DNA from: Bin87 sp963665395
Lineage (GTDB): Bacteria > Chloroflexota > Dehalococcoidia > Lucifugimonadales > UBA3495
DNA: 64,000 nucleotides
Direction of reading: 5' to 3'
Assembly (NCBI GenBank): GCA_963665395.2
Contig: OY762251.1
Location: 3,410,001-3,474,000 of the forward strand
Shown: piece by piece, positions 49,201-58,870 of the stretch
How positions within the stretch are numbered: position 1 is the stretch's first letter
Layout: each line of letters starts with the position of its first letter
Notes under the pieces: generated by a model
Told to the model about the DNA's origin: nothing
The model's database searches: none
Seen by the model: only the letters and a program-made list of their open reading frames with translations
Position numbers and translations under genes: made by a program

Positions 49201-50189
49201 GTGTTGGCGCCGGAATTGGCACGAGTCGTCCCGATGTGGAGCAGGCCGCCCCGGTATTTGCCGCCGGCGTCGGAGCACTGGGGCCGGTGGCCCGGCGCGC
49301 CGTAGTAGTCGTCCTGGCCGTCGTGTTCGTACTCCAGCCGAGTGGACCGGGCGTAAAAGCCCGGGTCCACACCCGCCGTTTTCTTCTCGCCGTAGCGGGA
49401 CGGGTCGGGGTCGGGGTCGTCGGGGCCGCGGTAGGCCCCGTTGGGGCCGTCGTAAAATATCACCCCGTGGTGGTAGGGGGTAAGGCCGTCCTCGAAGTGG
49501 AAGTTCAAGCAGGCCTCGGGGATTGTCGTTTTTCCGGAATAGAAAATGAATTTGAACGTAACCTTATCGCCAACGCCGGCAGCCAGTCGGTCCAACGCCG
49601 CGTCCACACTATGGCTGTGGCCGTAGGCGCTGTTGAATCCCCCTAGATTACTTACGCTCAGGCGTTTGACGAACGGTGTCTCGCACAGCGCGGTATCGTA
49701 AGCTCCGCTTCGAAAAACTCGCGCCGCCGCGTTAACCTCTGCGACCCGATACGTACCTCTAAAGTTATTGAATAATACGCGATGCGTAGAGTATGGTTCT
49801 AACACAGGTATGGTATTCGTCACTACATTTGTGCTCCTATCCAAGTACTGGCCACCCCAACTGCTATACAATGAAAAACTTGACTGTCCAACATTATGAG
49901 TACCGTAAGATAAAGCAAAAAAAGCGAATTGAATATTGTGAATTATATTATTGCTATTATTCTCGAGAATAAAATGACCGTTACCTTCGTGCGATACAGA
50001 GCTAATGTCGATGTCCAGGCCGGCACACTCCGGCAGCGTTTGCTGGTGGGCCGATTTCGCCGGGGTCTCGGAATGCAAGGCCGCCTCCGGGCCGGCGGTC
50101 GCCGCGGCCCGTATCGTCTGGGCGCCCCCGGCCAGGCCGGCGCAGAGGACGAGGGCGCAAATGGTGGACAGGACGGCGAGACGCAGCAT
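46215..50189 (-). CDS. Giant secreted protein with C-terminal fibronectin III domains (1324 aa)
   Basis: A signal peptide (LAVLSTICALVLCAGLAGGA) is followed by an unusually AT-rich segment, residues about 60-185 (DNA about 49640-50010), full of Asn, Ser and Tyr codons (ILENNSNNIIHNIQFAFFAL). The middle of the protein has paired cysteines and a shared motif VVVHVPDHHPV. Four fibronectin type III domains occupy the last 390 residues (VRLAWAGHAGAEGYRIYRV, then ATELKVSWAHAAYATHYQV). It starts about 100 bases after the DUF11 protein on the same strand, so the two are probably one operon. Likely an extracellular binding protein. Confidence 0.75.
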   Translation of the reverse strand: MLRLAVLSTICALVLCAGLAGGAQTIRAAATAGPEAALHSETPAKSAHQQTLPECAGLDIDISSVSHEGNGHFILENNSNNIIHNIQFAFFALSYGTHNVGQSSFSLYSSWGGQYLDRSTNVVTNTIPVLEPYSTHRVLFNNFRGTYRVAEVNAAARVFRSGAYDTALCETPFVKRLSVSNLGGFNSAYGHSHSVDAALDRLAAGVGDKVTFKFIFYSGKTTIPEACLNFHFEDGLTPYHHGVIFYDGPNGAYRGPDDPDPDPSRYGEKKTAGVDPGFYARSTRLEYEHDGQDDYYGAPGHRPQCSDAGGKYRGGLLHIGTTRANSGANTHFPTGWFNLSTRPAGRQLYYIVEAPATVNASGSPCATVTARALPARDDAQAVEASAKTTRICVQRLPAPAEAPPVLLDQGRADLLTLQKCASAAQLGCAGKSAGDLTLNVVSAEGASHRTATEGNNIHNVPTQIPVAVGGNAAVNAGSGHRIFRPEDVVVHVPDHHPVSNTPTTRTRYPRVNIQPNYPVNKTVWYTGNDIPNIPDTGNNSDPNDFGLRAGVAAKYRFPGSDYNKYYLSICPEADSAYLADPTATTGVCTATADSNPGNMRALLGETWTTALFDIKASQPTTGSAGYDRTSLDADGLVWEFSALGTYKADLVVEGRPTGGTKKAAGAYTFHVGPVTELSVSDAALPSGVTLGPGQTALVVQARNNYAKASSPAGTRVQVTLPSGATVVTATASEGEYDKVNNVWELGRGLANGNHAFTTDRATLTLALSGGAAGAAGSAQIYHPECFNAATGAAIHPPPLQTGSASWADVKNREACLAVDENNDNTPDYTYGSYAVCVSDQVIDKVWGRTLPHETKAACDAAAGAHTWHVGNVLDYRPANNVATLTQKTDPSAFLLTADAIDEETVRLAWAGHAGAEGYRIYRVVGGELDGLSRVAEIPAGANNYSDRTLSDGETRYYRVAARKNGQDIAITNAASATARPVAPLPPQAEAALAAKPATVANLVALRSDVNAAHVNLWWDPADDASFYQVQYREASTQPAGAWATAASALIYTKYQFTGAKSAERYQFRVRAVNGAGSQQVPGAWTVSGVVPKYGESPPPGGIGDVRQETCATCAATELKVSWAHAAYATHYQVQTRTQTPAGSAWSDAANMTNYAITSSNFDMATFRVTVTLTGLTAGQNYYVRVRGKNQSADTTPVTREGPWTDNVPPSAGASGAAAASGATAAATQLPAAPDAVGSVSVTHNGGSLAASWTASARAAAYQVAYSGDNGATWTTAADAHGSTSISIRGADPDTTYLVSVRAYNDGGASVWTDSAPASPPEGGG

Positions 50190-50230
50190 GATGTAATCCT
50201 CAATGGTTCAGGGTGTGTGGGCGATGGGCC

Positions 50231-50264
50231 GGGCCGGGAGAGACGGTTGGGAATCTCCCGGCCC
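50231..50264. repeat. Hairpin between two surface-protein genes
   Basis: GGGCCGGGAGA and TCTCCCGGCCC form an 11-bp stem with a 12-base loop. No T-run follows on either strand. It may stabilise the upstream message rather than end transcription. Confidence 0.5.
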
Positions 50265-50291
50265 GGCTGAGGCTGGGGCCGCGTCGGCGGC

Positions 50292-52593
50292 CTAGTTGTT
50301 GGGCGGGTCGCGCCAGGTGACGGAGACCTCGTTGGAGTTGACGGTCACCGTCTGGTTGGCGCTGTCGGTGTAGGTCACGATCATCGTGTACTTCATGACC
50401 CCGGCGGTGGACTCGCTCACGTCGTTGGTGGCGCCGCTGATGAAGGTGTCGGTGCTGCACACGTCCGAGGCGTCACTCTTCTTGAGGCCGTGGTAGGTCC
50501 ACGTCCCCACGGGCGGGGTGGCGACCGCGGCCGTCAGCTCGACGGTATTGTTCACCAACTGGCTGGGGTACTGGGCGGAAAGGGTGACGCTCATGGTCTC
50601 GCCAGCCACGTCGGTGATGTTGATGCGCAGGTCGATGGTGTCGTCCACGGAGGCATCGGTGTCGCCCACGGTGTCCAGGGAGTCGCTGACGGTGAGTTGC
50701 AGGTCATAGTAGGACTTGGCCTCGTAGTTGAGGTTCGCGCCCTGGCCCACCACAATCTGGGCGCCGCCGGCGGCGGCGTTCTCCACGTAGAAGTAGTTGG
50801 CGTCGGTTCCGGTCAGCCCGAAGGTGAACGTGGCGTCGTCCGGGTCCCGCACCGCGATGGGCGCGCCCACCTTGGCGCCGGCGGCCGAGTTCTCGGCCAC
50901 CGCCCGCTCCATGTGGAAGACGGGATTGACGTTGGCCTTGATTACCGGGGTGACCGAGGCCGTGCCTGTGTTGTTGCCGGAGTTCTGGTCCAGCTCGGCG
51001 ATCTGTGACGAGCCCACGTCCTCCTTGGCCGAGATGGTGGCCGAGGCGGTCAATTTCTGCCCCCGGGTGCCGGCGTCCACGGTGGCCTTGATGACCAGGG
51101 ACGCGGTGGTCGGGGTGGTGGTGGTAACGCCTCCGGTGGTCGTGGAGGTGGGCTTGGCCATCTCGCCGATGCTCCACTTGCCGGTGGCGCTGGCGTAGCT
51201 GTCGGTACGGTCGCCGGAGCCGGCGTTGTCCGACACGTAGGTCAGGCCGGCGGGCAGGGTGACGTCCACCTCCACGTGGGTGGCCTTGGTGGGGCCGTGG
51301 TTGGTGGCGGTAACGGTGATGGCCACGGTGTCGCCGGGTTCCAGGTCGCCCAGGTCGGCGGTTCCGTCCGGGGTGGCCCAGGTCTCCGCGGCGGTCAAGG
51401 CGGCCGAGAGGTCGGCCATCAGCCCGGCGTGGAAGACGTAGGTCTTGACCACGCTGGACACCGTGTGGCTGCGGATACCCTGGTCTTTCATCAACGCGAC
51501 GCTGGGGTGGCCCTTGGCCTGAATCTGGAGGCGGTAGCGTCCCGGCCTCGGTGAAGGCCCACTGGCGGTACTCGTAGGTTCCCGGCGTGACGTAGAGCTG
51601 GTTGCTATCGGTTACGTCGGTGTCCCAGGTGACCTGTTCCCGGTCGTCCTCACCGTCGCCGTCGGAGTCCAGGTCGTCGTAGGGGTAGAACACGAGCACG
51701 TGGCCCCGGTCGGGCGCGATGAGGTGTTCGCGGGCGGACGAGAATTCGTACCAGATGTCGCTCAGTTGCTCTGCAACCGGGTTCCCATCGGAGTCCACAG
51801 GCGCGTTGCGCCAGTCCTCGGCGTTGAGCAGGGCGGCGGAGAAGATGAGGCAGAGGTGTTCGTCGCCATCAACCCCGTCATCATCATTGCCGTGGCCTGA
51901 ATCGCCGGTGTAGGTGGGGTCGCAGTAGGGCAGCATCCAGATGCTCTTGTACTTGCCCTCCGTCACCACTGTCTCGCCGTTCTCGACTTTGGAGCTGTAG
52001 CCCTTGCGGGTGTAGGTCACCGTGGTGTTGCCCTGCTCGTCCGTCCCTTCGGTCGGATCCCCATAGGCAAAGGGGTACTTGACCTGATCATCCACGACGG
52101 CGCTGCTCTTCAATCGGGTTATCGTTGCCGTCAGGTCCTCCCGATGATGGTCGGGAATGTGGATGACGGTTTCGTCGGCGCCAATCTTGAAGGTGGGATC
52201 GGTCCGGGTGATTGACCAGCTCACGTTGTTGTTCGTGTCCGTCTGCCGAGTCTGGGTAATGCCGGCCGGGCAGTCGTTGCCGGTCAGGGTGACGCCGTCA
52301 ACGCTGGTGCGGTCGGAGTTCCACCAGGCGTCCAGCAGGGCGTACTTGCCGGTGGCGACGACCTCGGCGGGGTTGTCGGGGCAGGCTACCGGCGTGGCGT
52401 ACACTTTGGGGGTAGGAGTGGGGGTTTTGCCCTTCTTCATCACTTGGACGTCGTCAACGGATGGCGGCGCGTTGCTGGCGGTGGCGTCGTCGCCGCTGAA
52501 CATGAAGATCAGGGCGAAGACTGCTATGACGGCCAGGGCGCTGAGGCCCAGGGCCGCGATCTTGGGGTTGCGGATATTGCTTGCGGGTCTCAA
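50292..52593 (-). pseudogene. Secreted DUF11/cadherin-like protein with one frameshift
   Basis: The N-terminus has a hydrophobic helix (AALGLSALAVIAVFALIFMF) that is either a signal or an anchor. The first 350 residues carry cysteines and TVIHIPDHHRED, the same HxPDHH motif as in the neighbouring protein. Near 51540 the frame shifts inside CCGGGAC. In the other frame the protein continues smoothly (GRYRLQIQAKGHPSVALMKD), then a DUF11-type domain (AITVTATNHGPTKATHVEVD), cadherin-like and Ig-like parts to 50292, for about 767 residues. One extra G explains the shift. The gene may be intact in reality. Confidence 0.65.
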
Positions 52594-53127
52594 GTCGTAA
52601 GCTCCTTATGGGTTTGCGGTTAGCGTGGTTCGGGGGTTGGGTTCCGCCTGGCGCCGTCTGCAGCCGGCCGCAACGCGCAAATCACGTCCGCGCGGCCGGG
52701 ATGACCGGCGCGGGGGGCGCGAAAAACAAAGACCCCGCCGCCGGCGGCACGGGCCAGCGTCGGGGGCCGGGTAGGGGTCGGCCGGAGCGGCGCCGCGTCA
52801 GCGCCGTCAGCCGAGCAAAGGTCGGGGGAGCAGAGTGGAGGGATGTGGGGTTTCACTGGGGAATGCTCCGTACCGGGCGCGGCGGTCTTGCCGCGCCGGT
52901 CCCTGCAACCCGGCTACAGTGTCCCTCCGACACCGGACGGCGCGTCGCGGGGGCAAACCCGGTAATTCTCGCGCCAAGCAAGGGCGGTAACAAGCGAGGC
53001 CAGAAGAAAGCCTCGCCAAACCGCCGCTGGTTGTATTCACGCGAATACGGCTTGTCAATACCCAGTATCAATAGTTTCAGGCGGGCCGAAACCGCGTCAA
53101 AACACCACAAACGCAAGGAGCAACGTA
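52594..53127. other. Gap between surface block and the 53-kb genes
   Basis: It contains divergent promoters for the surface operon and the small plus-strand genes. No gene was found. A short AT-rich piece near 53030-53060 is the best promoter candidate for the right side. Confidence 0.4.
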
Positions 53128-53793
53128 ATGAGCACACCCGCAATCATCGGAATCGTTGACCTGGACCGGGACGGATCTCCGTCCGGCTGGCGCGCCATCT
53201 ACTGCCATTAGGGCGGCTATCCCGGCGAAGTCGGCTGGCTGCTGCAAACCTTCTACGACCGGGCGGCTGCGGAGACCCTCGTCGCCGGCGGCGCCGTCTC
53301 CCGGCTGGGGCCGGATCCCCGAACCCCGGAGGGAGCCACGCTGCGGGACGATTCCAACGCTCCCGTCACCCTGCACTACGGCAGTCTTCCCGGATACGAG
53401 AGCCAAGGTGACATGGCAAGCGCCGGCGCGGTGGGAGATTACCCGTTGCGCGATCCCAGAGGGGAGTTCTGGGCGTCCAACCCCTGGCACGCCTTCTAGC
53501 AGTACCTGCTGGCGCCGGGGCCAGACGGCTCCGACGTCTGGCTGTGCGCTCGGTCCGGCCGGCAGGACGGGCGGACTTACCAGCCCGTTCCGCTGGCCGA
53601 CGCCTTGGCCGGAACCGCGCCGGCCGATTGGGAACTGGCCGACTGGGAGATCCGGCCTCCTCATTTCAACCGCTTCCGGCTGACCCCGGACGGCGTCACG
53701 GACCTGGACACCCTGGTGACGCTATCCCCGGACGATCTGATTGTGGAACACCGCCACCGGGTCGTGCCCGGCCGGGGCACTGACGAGTCCTGA
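53128..53793 (+). pseudogene. Third 'RAIIGKVDR'-family gene with two in-frame TAG codons
   Basis: The ATG follows AAGGAGC and the frame starts STPAIIGIVDLDRDG, like copies 1 and 2. TAG occurs at 53209-53211 (after RAIYCH) and at 53497-53499 (after NPWHAF), yet the frame is otherwise open to TGA at 53791, with family-like sequence on both sides of each TAG (GGYPGEVGWLLQTFY; QYLLAPGPDGSDVWLC). It is either a decaying paralogue or uses amber readthrough. It lies 120 bases before the intact copy 2. Confidence 0.65.
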
Positions 53794-53913
53794 AGCCGCC
53801 GGCAGCCGGCCGGTTGTGCCGGCGGGTTGAACGACGCCGGACGGCGCATCCCGTTCACCGTCCGATCAACGACCATTACTCACACCGCGTTTCACAATTT
53901 ACAGGAGGCAACA

Positions 53914-54432
53914 ATGGCGACACGCGCCATCATCGGCAAAGTTGACCGCCGGGGCAACGGCCAGGCCATCTACTTGGGACACGGCTGCCACCCCGACGAC
54001 GCGGGCGCAATGCTGCTGGAGCGCTACTCCGACGCGGAACTCATCGACCAACTCATCCGTCTGGGCGCCATCGCGCGGCTGGAACCCACGCCAGAGGAAA
54101 CGGTCACCTACTTTCGCGACCACGATGCGCCCTGGGAAATTTGCCAGCCTTACGCGTTCAGCGGCGGCACCGAGGGGTTCTTCGCCGAATACTGGAGTCC
54201 GGGTCCCGAATGGCTGTACGTCTGGACGCCCGACGGCTGGCTGGCTAGCCCCGCAACGCCCGGCGCTCCGCCCGAATGTTATTACACTAACTCGCGGACG
54301 CCGCCTGATTCCAACCCCGAATGGCGGGAGTGGCTGCGCCGGACGCGCGAGTTCCAGCGGCGGCAGCCGCTCCATTCCCTGATTGACGCCTACAGTGCTC
54401 AACTGCCCGGTTCCGGGGAGGGCAGTTCATAG
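53914..54432 (+). CDS. Conserved small protein, family 'RAIIGKVDR', copy 2 (172 aa)
   Basis: ATG after AGGAGGC with good spacing. It begins ATRAIIGKVDRRGNGQAIYL, contains SPGPEWLYVWTPDGWLASPA, and ends like copy 1 (PGSGEGSS). Same length as copy 1. It forms a plus-strand run with the NERD-like nuclease about 480 bases downstream. The function is unknown. Confidence 0.7.
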   Translation: MATRAIIGKVDRRGNGQAIYLGHGCHPDDAGAMLLERYSDAELIDQLIRLGAIARLEPTPEETVTYFRDHDAPWEICQPYAFSGGTEGFFAEYWSPGPEWLYVWTPDGWLASPATPGAPPECYYTNSRTPPDSNPEWREWLRRTREFQRRQPLHSLIDAYSAQLPGSGEGSS

Positions 54433-54916
54433 TCAACGGCCGCCGTTTCCCCGGTTCCCCCGCAAGCGGCTGCCGCTCCGCTCGTCGCCGCCGGCGCTGA
54501 ATCCTCCGGCAGTTTTGCCGGCGGCTCAGGCCAGGCCGGCGGCCGGAGCGAAAGGCGTGGAGAGGAAGGAGTGGAGGGAAGGGAAGACGGGGTATTGCGC
54601 GAGTGTCGCCGAGGGGACTGGCCGCTGGCGCCAGCGGCCACGGCTTGCTTGGTCGTCGCCGCGTTGCCCATACATCTTCGGCTTTGCACCCGAGCCTGAC
54701 CCTCGATGCTCCTGAACGCAGCCCATCACACCATCACACCGGGAGGTTCCAACACCTTGCCTTTCATCCACTACGCCGACGCAGCCCGCAGGCGCCGAGC
54801 CAGGTCGCCCCCGCGCTGTCGCTTCCCGTCCACCGGAGGCGGATCAACCCACCAGTCAAATCAGTCAACCCGACTCGCCCCGTTGAGCGGGGCAGCAATG
54901 AATAGGAGACTCAATA
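54433..54916. other. Gap before the NERD-like gene
   Basis: No supported gene. The overlapping frames have poor composition. A ribosome site GGAGAC closes the gap. Confidence 0.4.
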
Positions 54917-55624
54917 GTGATCACTACACCCGAGCAGTTCCCGCAGGAACGCCGCCACGACCCCAAACGCCAGGCCGAAGCGGCCGTCTTTGACGCTCTG
55001 GCCGGCAGCAACGCCAGCGGCCACGCCCTCTACGAGTGGGGCGCCCCCGGCCGCTCGCACCGCACCGACTTCGCCCTCTGGCTGGAAAACGTTGGCCGGT
55101 TCGCTATCGAGGTCAAGGGCGGCCAGTACACCCTGGATAGCGACCGGTGGCTCCTCCACACCCCGGACGGAGGACTGGACGCCAAAGGCAGCCCGCTACA
55201 GCAGGCCGACGACGCGGCCATGGATTTGCGCAACGAGATCTACCGGAACACCAGCTTCAAGGTGTTCATCATTCCGGTGATCATCTTCTGCGATATGGCG
55301 CTGGACCCGGCCATTGAGCGCTGCGCCCAGCGCACCAACGTGCGGGTGGTCTGGGGCACGGAGCACCTGCTGGCCGACCTGGAGGCCGTAGCGCGGCGCA
55401 TCGTGGTGGACCATCCCCCACGGGCCAGCTACATCAAGAACGAGGTGCGGGCCATCACCGTCGGCAGCGACACTGGCGCTGACCAGTCAACCGATTCCGG
55501 CCATCCTCGTACCGACACTGCCTCCGGCGCCGCGGTCGAACAGTTGGAGTTGGCCGGAGCCCACATCACCATCCACCACGTGGAGCGGCTGATCGTCCAG
55601 CAGGCCCCCGACTGCGGGTTCTAG
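54917..55624 (+). CDS. NERD/PD-(D/E)XK-type nuclease-like protein (235 aa)
   Basis: GTG start eight bases after TAGGAGAC. The N-terminal helix has E22 (RQAEAAVFDAL), then TDFALWLENVGRFAIEVKGG, where D51, E65 and K67 form the PD-(D/E)XK triad. It resembles the NERD domain, found in proteins that process DNA in bacteria and plasmids. The C-terminal 70 residues are Asp/Thr-rich and probably disordered, then helical. It sits in the integrative element upstream of the UvrD-like helicase; the two could work together on DNA ends. Confidence 0.75.
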   Translation: MITTPEQFPQERRHDPKRQAEAAVFDALAGSNASGHALYEWGAPGRSHRTDFALWLENVGRFAIEVKGGQYTLDSDRWLLHTPDGGLDAKGSPLQQADDAAMDLRNEIYRNTSFKVFIIPVIIFCDMALDPAIERCAQRTNVRVVWGTEHLLADLEAVARRIVVDHPPRASYIKNEVRAITVGSDTGADQSTDSGHPRTDTASGAAVEQLELAGAHITIHHVERLIVQQAPDCGF

Positions 55625-55686
55625 CATCTGCGCCGCTCTCAGGCGGCCGGCAAGCGCCGGCCGCTCCGTTGGCCCAACGGTCAGCG

Positions 55687-55884
55687 CTATGGATTGCCGG
55701 CGGGGTTTCCCGAATCCTCGCCGGCTGCCACCTCAGTGACGAGTCCGGTGGACACGGCGGCTGCGATGACGTGATGCCGGCAGTAGTGCCGGCTGCCGAC
55801 GAGGAACAGCTTTCGGGCATAGACAGTGTGGGGCTGGCGAACCGGCGGCGTGAGTCGCACCCCGCAGGTGTGGCAGGCGAGCAT
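55687..55884 (-). CDS. Small zinc-finger-like protein (65 aa)
   Basis: ATG 55884 follows GGGAGG with good spacing. The pattern CHTCGVRL ... YCRHH (two cysteines, then Cys and two His) fits a zinc-binding knuckle. Between them is a basic stretch. Convergent with the NERD-like gene. No family is recognised. Confidence 0.55.
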   Translation of the reverse strand: MLACHTCGVRLTPPVRQPHTVYARKLFLVGSRHYCRHHVIAAAVSTGLVTEVAAGEDSGNPAGNP

Positions 55885-55904
55885 GACGACCTCCCTTCCC
55901 TCCC

Positions 55905-56160
55905 GACGTGAATGGGATGGCGAGTTGGATAGCAACGGAATTCTAACGACAGGTTCCGGTCTTTCCGGTTGACCGCAGCATCGGTATCGCATTGCCTGCC
56001 TGCCGCAACGTATCCAATCCAACGGAAACCGTTGCATCCCATTCCTGTCCTATGGAATGGGTTCCAATGCAATGGAATGCGCCGCTTTGGAATGGATGGA
56101 GCGCCAAACCATTGCAATCCAATTGATACCAACCGATGCCAATCCCAATGACCGCTTTCA
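55905..56160. repeat. Cluster of GGAATGG/CCATT motifs
   Basis: At least eight short direct and inverted copies of GGAATGG, CCATTCC, CCAATG or CAATCC lie within about 250 bases, including CCCATTCC facing GGAATGGG near 56040-56060. It is unlike the surrounding sequence. It could be a binding array upstream of the zinc-ribbon gene or an iteron-type origin. Confidence 0.45.
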
Positions 56161-56228
56161 GCTTCGTGGCGAGACCAACCGGCAACCGGCTCGCCGCCGC
56201 ACCGACCCCCCCAAAGGAGACCAGCGCG

Positions 56229-56525
56229 ATGCCGATGCCCGAAAATGCGGAACTGGTCCGCATCCCCTGCCAACGTTGCTCCAGAGAGCACTTCGTTTAC
56301 GTTGACCGAACAACTCGTGAGGTCCTGGCTTATGACGGCTCCGGCACTCGGGTCCTCGCCGGCGAAACCCTGCCGACCGCCTTCACCAGGCTCCTCAACG
56401 CGCCGTGCGAAGAATGCCAGCGGGTCAAGGATCTGGACGGCGATTTCATCGCCCGTCGCCTGGCCGAGCTCTCCCGCGAAGCCAGCGGCGATCCCCACCG
56501 GGACGCGGACAGCGGCCTCTGCTGA
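56229..56525 (+). CDS. Small zinc-ribbon-like protein, copy B (98 aa)
   Basis: ATG follows AAAGGAGA by nine bases. CQRCSREHF near the start and CEECQRVKDLDGDFIARR in the middle match copy A at 34015-34299. Both lie next to a 'RAIIGKVDR' family gene, so the pair appears to be duplicated together. Confidence 0.65.
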   Translation: MPMPENAELVRIPCQRCSREHFVYVDRTTREVLAYDGSGTRVLAGETLPTAFTRLLNAPCEECQRVKDLDGDFIARRLAELSREASGDPHRDADSGLC

Positions 56526-57102
56526 GACCGAACTCGCCCGAAAAATCTCCAGGGTTTCGGAGTGCGGCGAGCCGCATCGCCCACGCCTGCCGCGTTCCAC
56601 ACACCCACAAGCGAAACCCCTGCCGCCAGCAGACGAAGCTCCAGGCTTGGGTCGTCAGTCCCGGCGTATTCCGGCGGCTCAGACGCTGCCATCGCCGCCG
56701 GAGTGGATGCGTGAAATGTCCTGCCGGTACTCATCGGCGGTGAGGCGAGGCTTCCGCAACCCGCCGCTGAAGTGGAGGCTGCGAGCGCAAATCCCGCGGC
56801 GCTTTCCAGCCCTGCTCCCGCGCTCGCGAAACCGTCGTGCCCGTCGGCGTGCGCGTGCGCTCTGGTGCAACCTTTCGCCACCGCGGCCATGCAACTTTTC
56901 GGGGTCAACCTTGCGTTGCGCAGTCTCGATTGCAAGTTCCTTGCGTTGCCGAGGACACAACGCAACTTTTTGACGTCAACCTTGCATTGCGCCGGAGGTC
57001 ACACCGTCGACGTCCGGGACGGCGGTGGCTCACTGTCGCCATGCGAACCACTCCCCAATCCACTCAGAGCCCGACGAACATCGGGCCAACCCGGAGGTAT
57101 GT
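56526..57102. other. Gap before the UvrD-like gene
   Basis: No gene is supported. It holds the iteron-like repeats at 56891-56992, and several TTGCGTTGC-type words, just upstream of the helicase. Confidence 0.45.
56891..56992. repeat. Two 31-bp direct repeats, iteron-like
   Basis: 56891-56921 and 56962-56992 both follow GCAACTTTT, a four-base variable part, then TCAACCTTGC and TTGCGC; 27 of 31 positions agree. They are 71 bp apart, and partial copies surround them. Such arrays upstream of a helicase may bind a replication or regulatory protein. Confidence 0.55.
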
Positions 57103-58870
57103 TTGATCTCACCCATTATTCGCCGCCTTCAGCCGGAGCTGGATGACCTGCAGCGTGCCGTGGTGGGCCACCTGGAGGGGCCGCTGCTGGTCATCGCCGG
57201 CCCCGGCGCCGGCAAGACCCGCGCCATCGTCTGGCGAGCCGTCAACCTGCTGCTGCAAGGCGCGGTCAATCCCGCCGAGCTGGCGCTCTGCACCTTCTCC
57301 AAGAAGGCCGCCCACGAACTGCGTCAGCGGTTCCACTCCGCCGCCCACCAAGCCGGCTGCGCCAGAGACCTTTCCGCCGTCCGGGTCTCCACCGTGCACA
57401 GCCTGTGCCGGCGCATTGTGTTCCAACACGGTAAGGCCGACGGCCTCAAACCCGATTTCGCTCTCCTGGACGAGTTTGCCCAATTGGATTTGATGAACGC
57501 TCATTACCACCGCATCTTCGGCCTCGACCGGGATGAATTGTGCCGTCGCGGCTGGCGCACCCGCGAGTTCACGCTGCGCCAGGGCAGGCGGTACATCGAG
57601 CGCGTCGCCGAGGAGGGCATCGATCCGGAGGTGCTGGCCGACGCCAACCACCCCTTCCTCTCCACGGTTGGCCGCTGTTGCTTGCGCTACGAGAGCGTTC
57701 TCAGAGAATGCGGCGCCCTTGACCTGGCACGTTTACAGGTCAGAGCCGATGCTCTGCTGCAAGACGACGCAGTCGCTCAAAGCGTCGGCGCCACCGTCAG
57801 GCACCTGATGGTGGACGAGTACCAGGACACCAGCGGTGTGCAGGAGCGGGTGCTGCTCCGCCTGGCTCAGGCCCACGGCAACCCTTGCGTCGTGGGGGAC
57901 GACGACCAGAGCATCTACCGCTTCCGCGGCGCCTCCGTCCGCAATCTGATCGAGTTTCCGGAGCGCTTTCCTCAGACCAAAGTCCTGCACCTCAGCGTCA
58001 ACTACCGTTCCCATCCCGGCATCGTCGCCGCCTGTGACCGCTGGATAGCCTCGGCAGACTGGACCAATCCAGAACCCGGAGGACGGCCCTTCCGCCACCT
58101 CAAGACCGTGGTTCCCAACGGGGCCGTCTCCCACGCCGATTACCCCTCGGTCATCGCGGTGTTGGGCAAGGGTCCAGGGGACGAGGCCCGCCAGCTGGCG
58201 GAGTTGCTGCGCGCGTTGAAAACCAGTGGAGTGATTACCGACTACGGCCCAGGCGGCGTTGTTGCTGCACAGCGTACAGGAGCGCCGCTGCGAGCCCTAC
58301 CTGGCGGCTTTCCGGGAGGCCGGCGTTCCTTATCACCGCGCGCCGGCTTCGTCTCGACGGGAACACCCGGCATCGGGCGGTTTGGCGAAGAGGTCACCGG
58401 CGGAATCACGCTTCCCGACGGCGCGGGTGTGCGTCACCACGATCCATCAGGCCAAGGGCCTGGATTGGCCGGTGGTCGTGGTGGGATCCCTGTACGACGC
58501 CGGCGGCGGTGAAGACGACATCGGCCGGGAATTGGCCTCCCATTTCCCTCGCCCGCCTTACGAGCCACCCGGCCGCGTTGCGGACTTCGACGCGATGCGC
58601 CAGCGCTACGTTGCCTTCTCGCGCGCCCAACACTTGCTTGTGCTCACGGCCAGCGGGCCGCCGGCGCCGCGCTTCGCCGCCATCCGGGACGGCCTGCCCC
58701 GCTGGCCCCACCTGGACGACTCAGCCCGGAACAAGCTGCTCAGCCAGCGATTTGCCCCTACAGGGCTCGCCGCTGATCCCGTTCCACCGGCCAACCTGGT
58801 CATCCAGCGGGTGCGACGGCTGGTGGTGCGACCGGGCCAGGACCAACCAGCCAGCGTCAAGCCCTGCTAG
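57103..58870 (+). pseudogene. UvrD/Rep-like superfamily 1 helicase with one frameshift
   Basis: TTG at 57103 is preferred as start because GGAGG lies five bases before it. Motifs in order: AGPGAGKTRA (Walker A), VDEYQDTSGV (II), VGDDDQSIYRFRGA (III), VNYRSHPG (IV), then, after an extra C near 58248 moves the frame, TTIHQAKGLDWPVVVV (V) and VAFSRAQHLLVL (VI). Total about 589 residues, shorter than a chromosomal UvrD, so it is an accessory version. It would unwind DNA in 3' to 5' direction. The single shift in CCC could be a sequencing error. Confidence 0.75.

Noticed and set aside
47151..49646. 831-codon plus-strand frame opposite the 1324-residue surface protein
   Set aside because: It is the antisense of a gene with signal peptide and fibronectin domains; GC-rich codons keep the opposite strand open. 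The deduced protein is Gly/Val/Arg-rich without domains.
49640..50010. Diversity-generating retroelement target
   Set aside because: The Asn-rich segment is suggestive, but there is no reverse transcriptase or template repeat in the window, and the segment is N-terminal rather than C-terminal.
56891..56992. CRISPR array
   Set aside because: Only two imperfect repeats, no regular spacers, no cas genes in the window.
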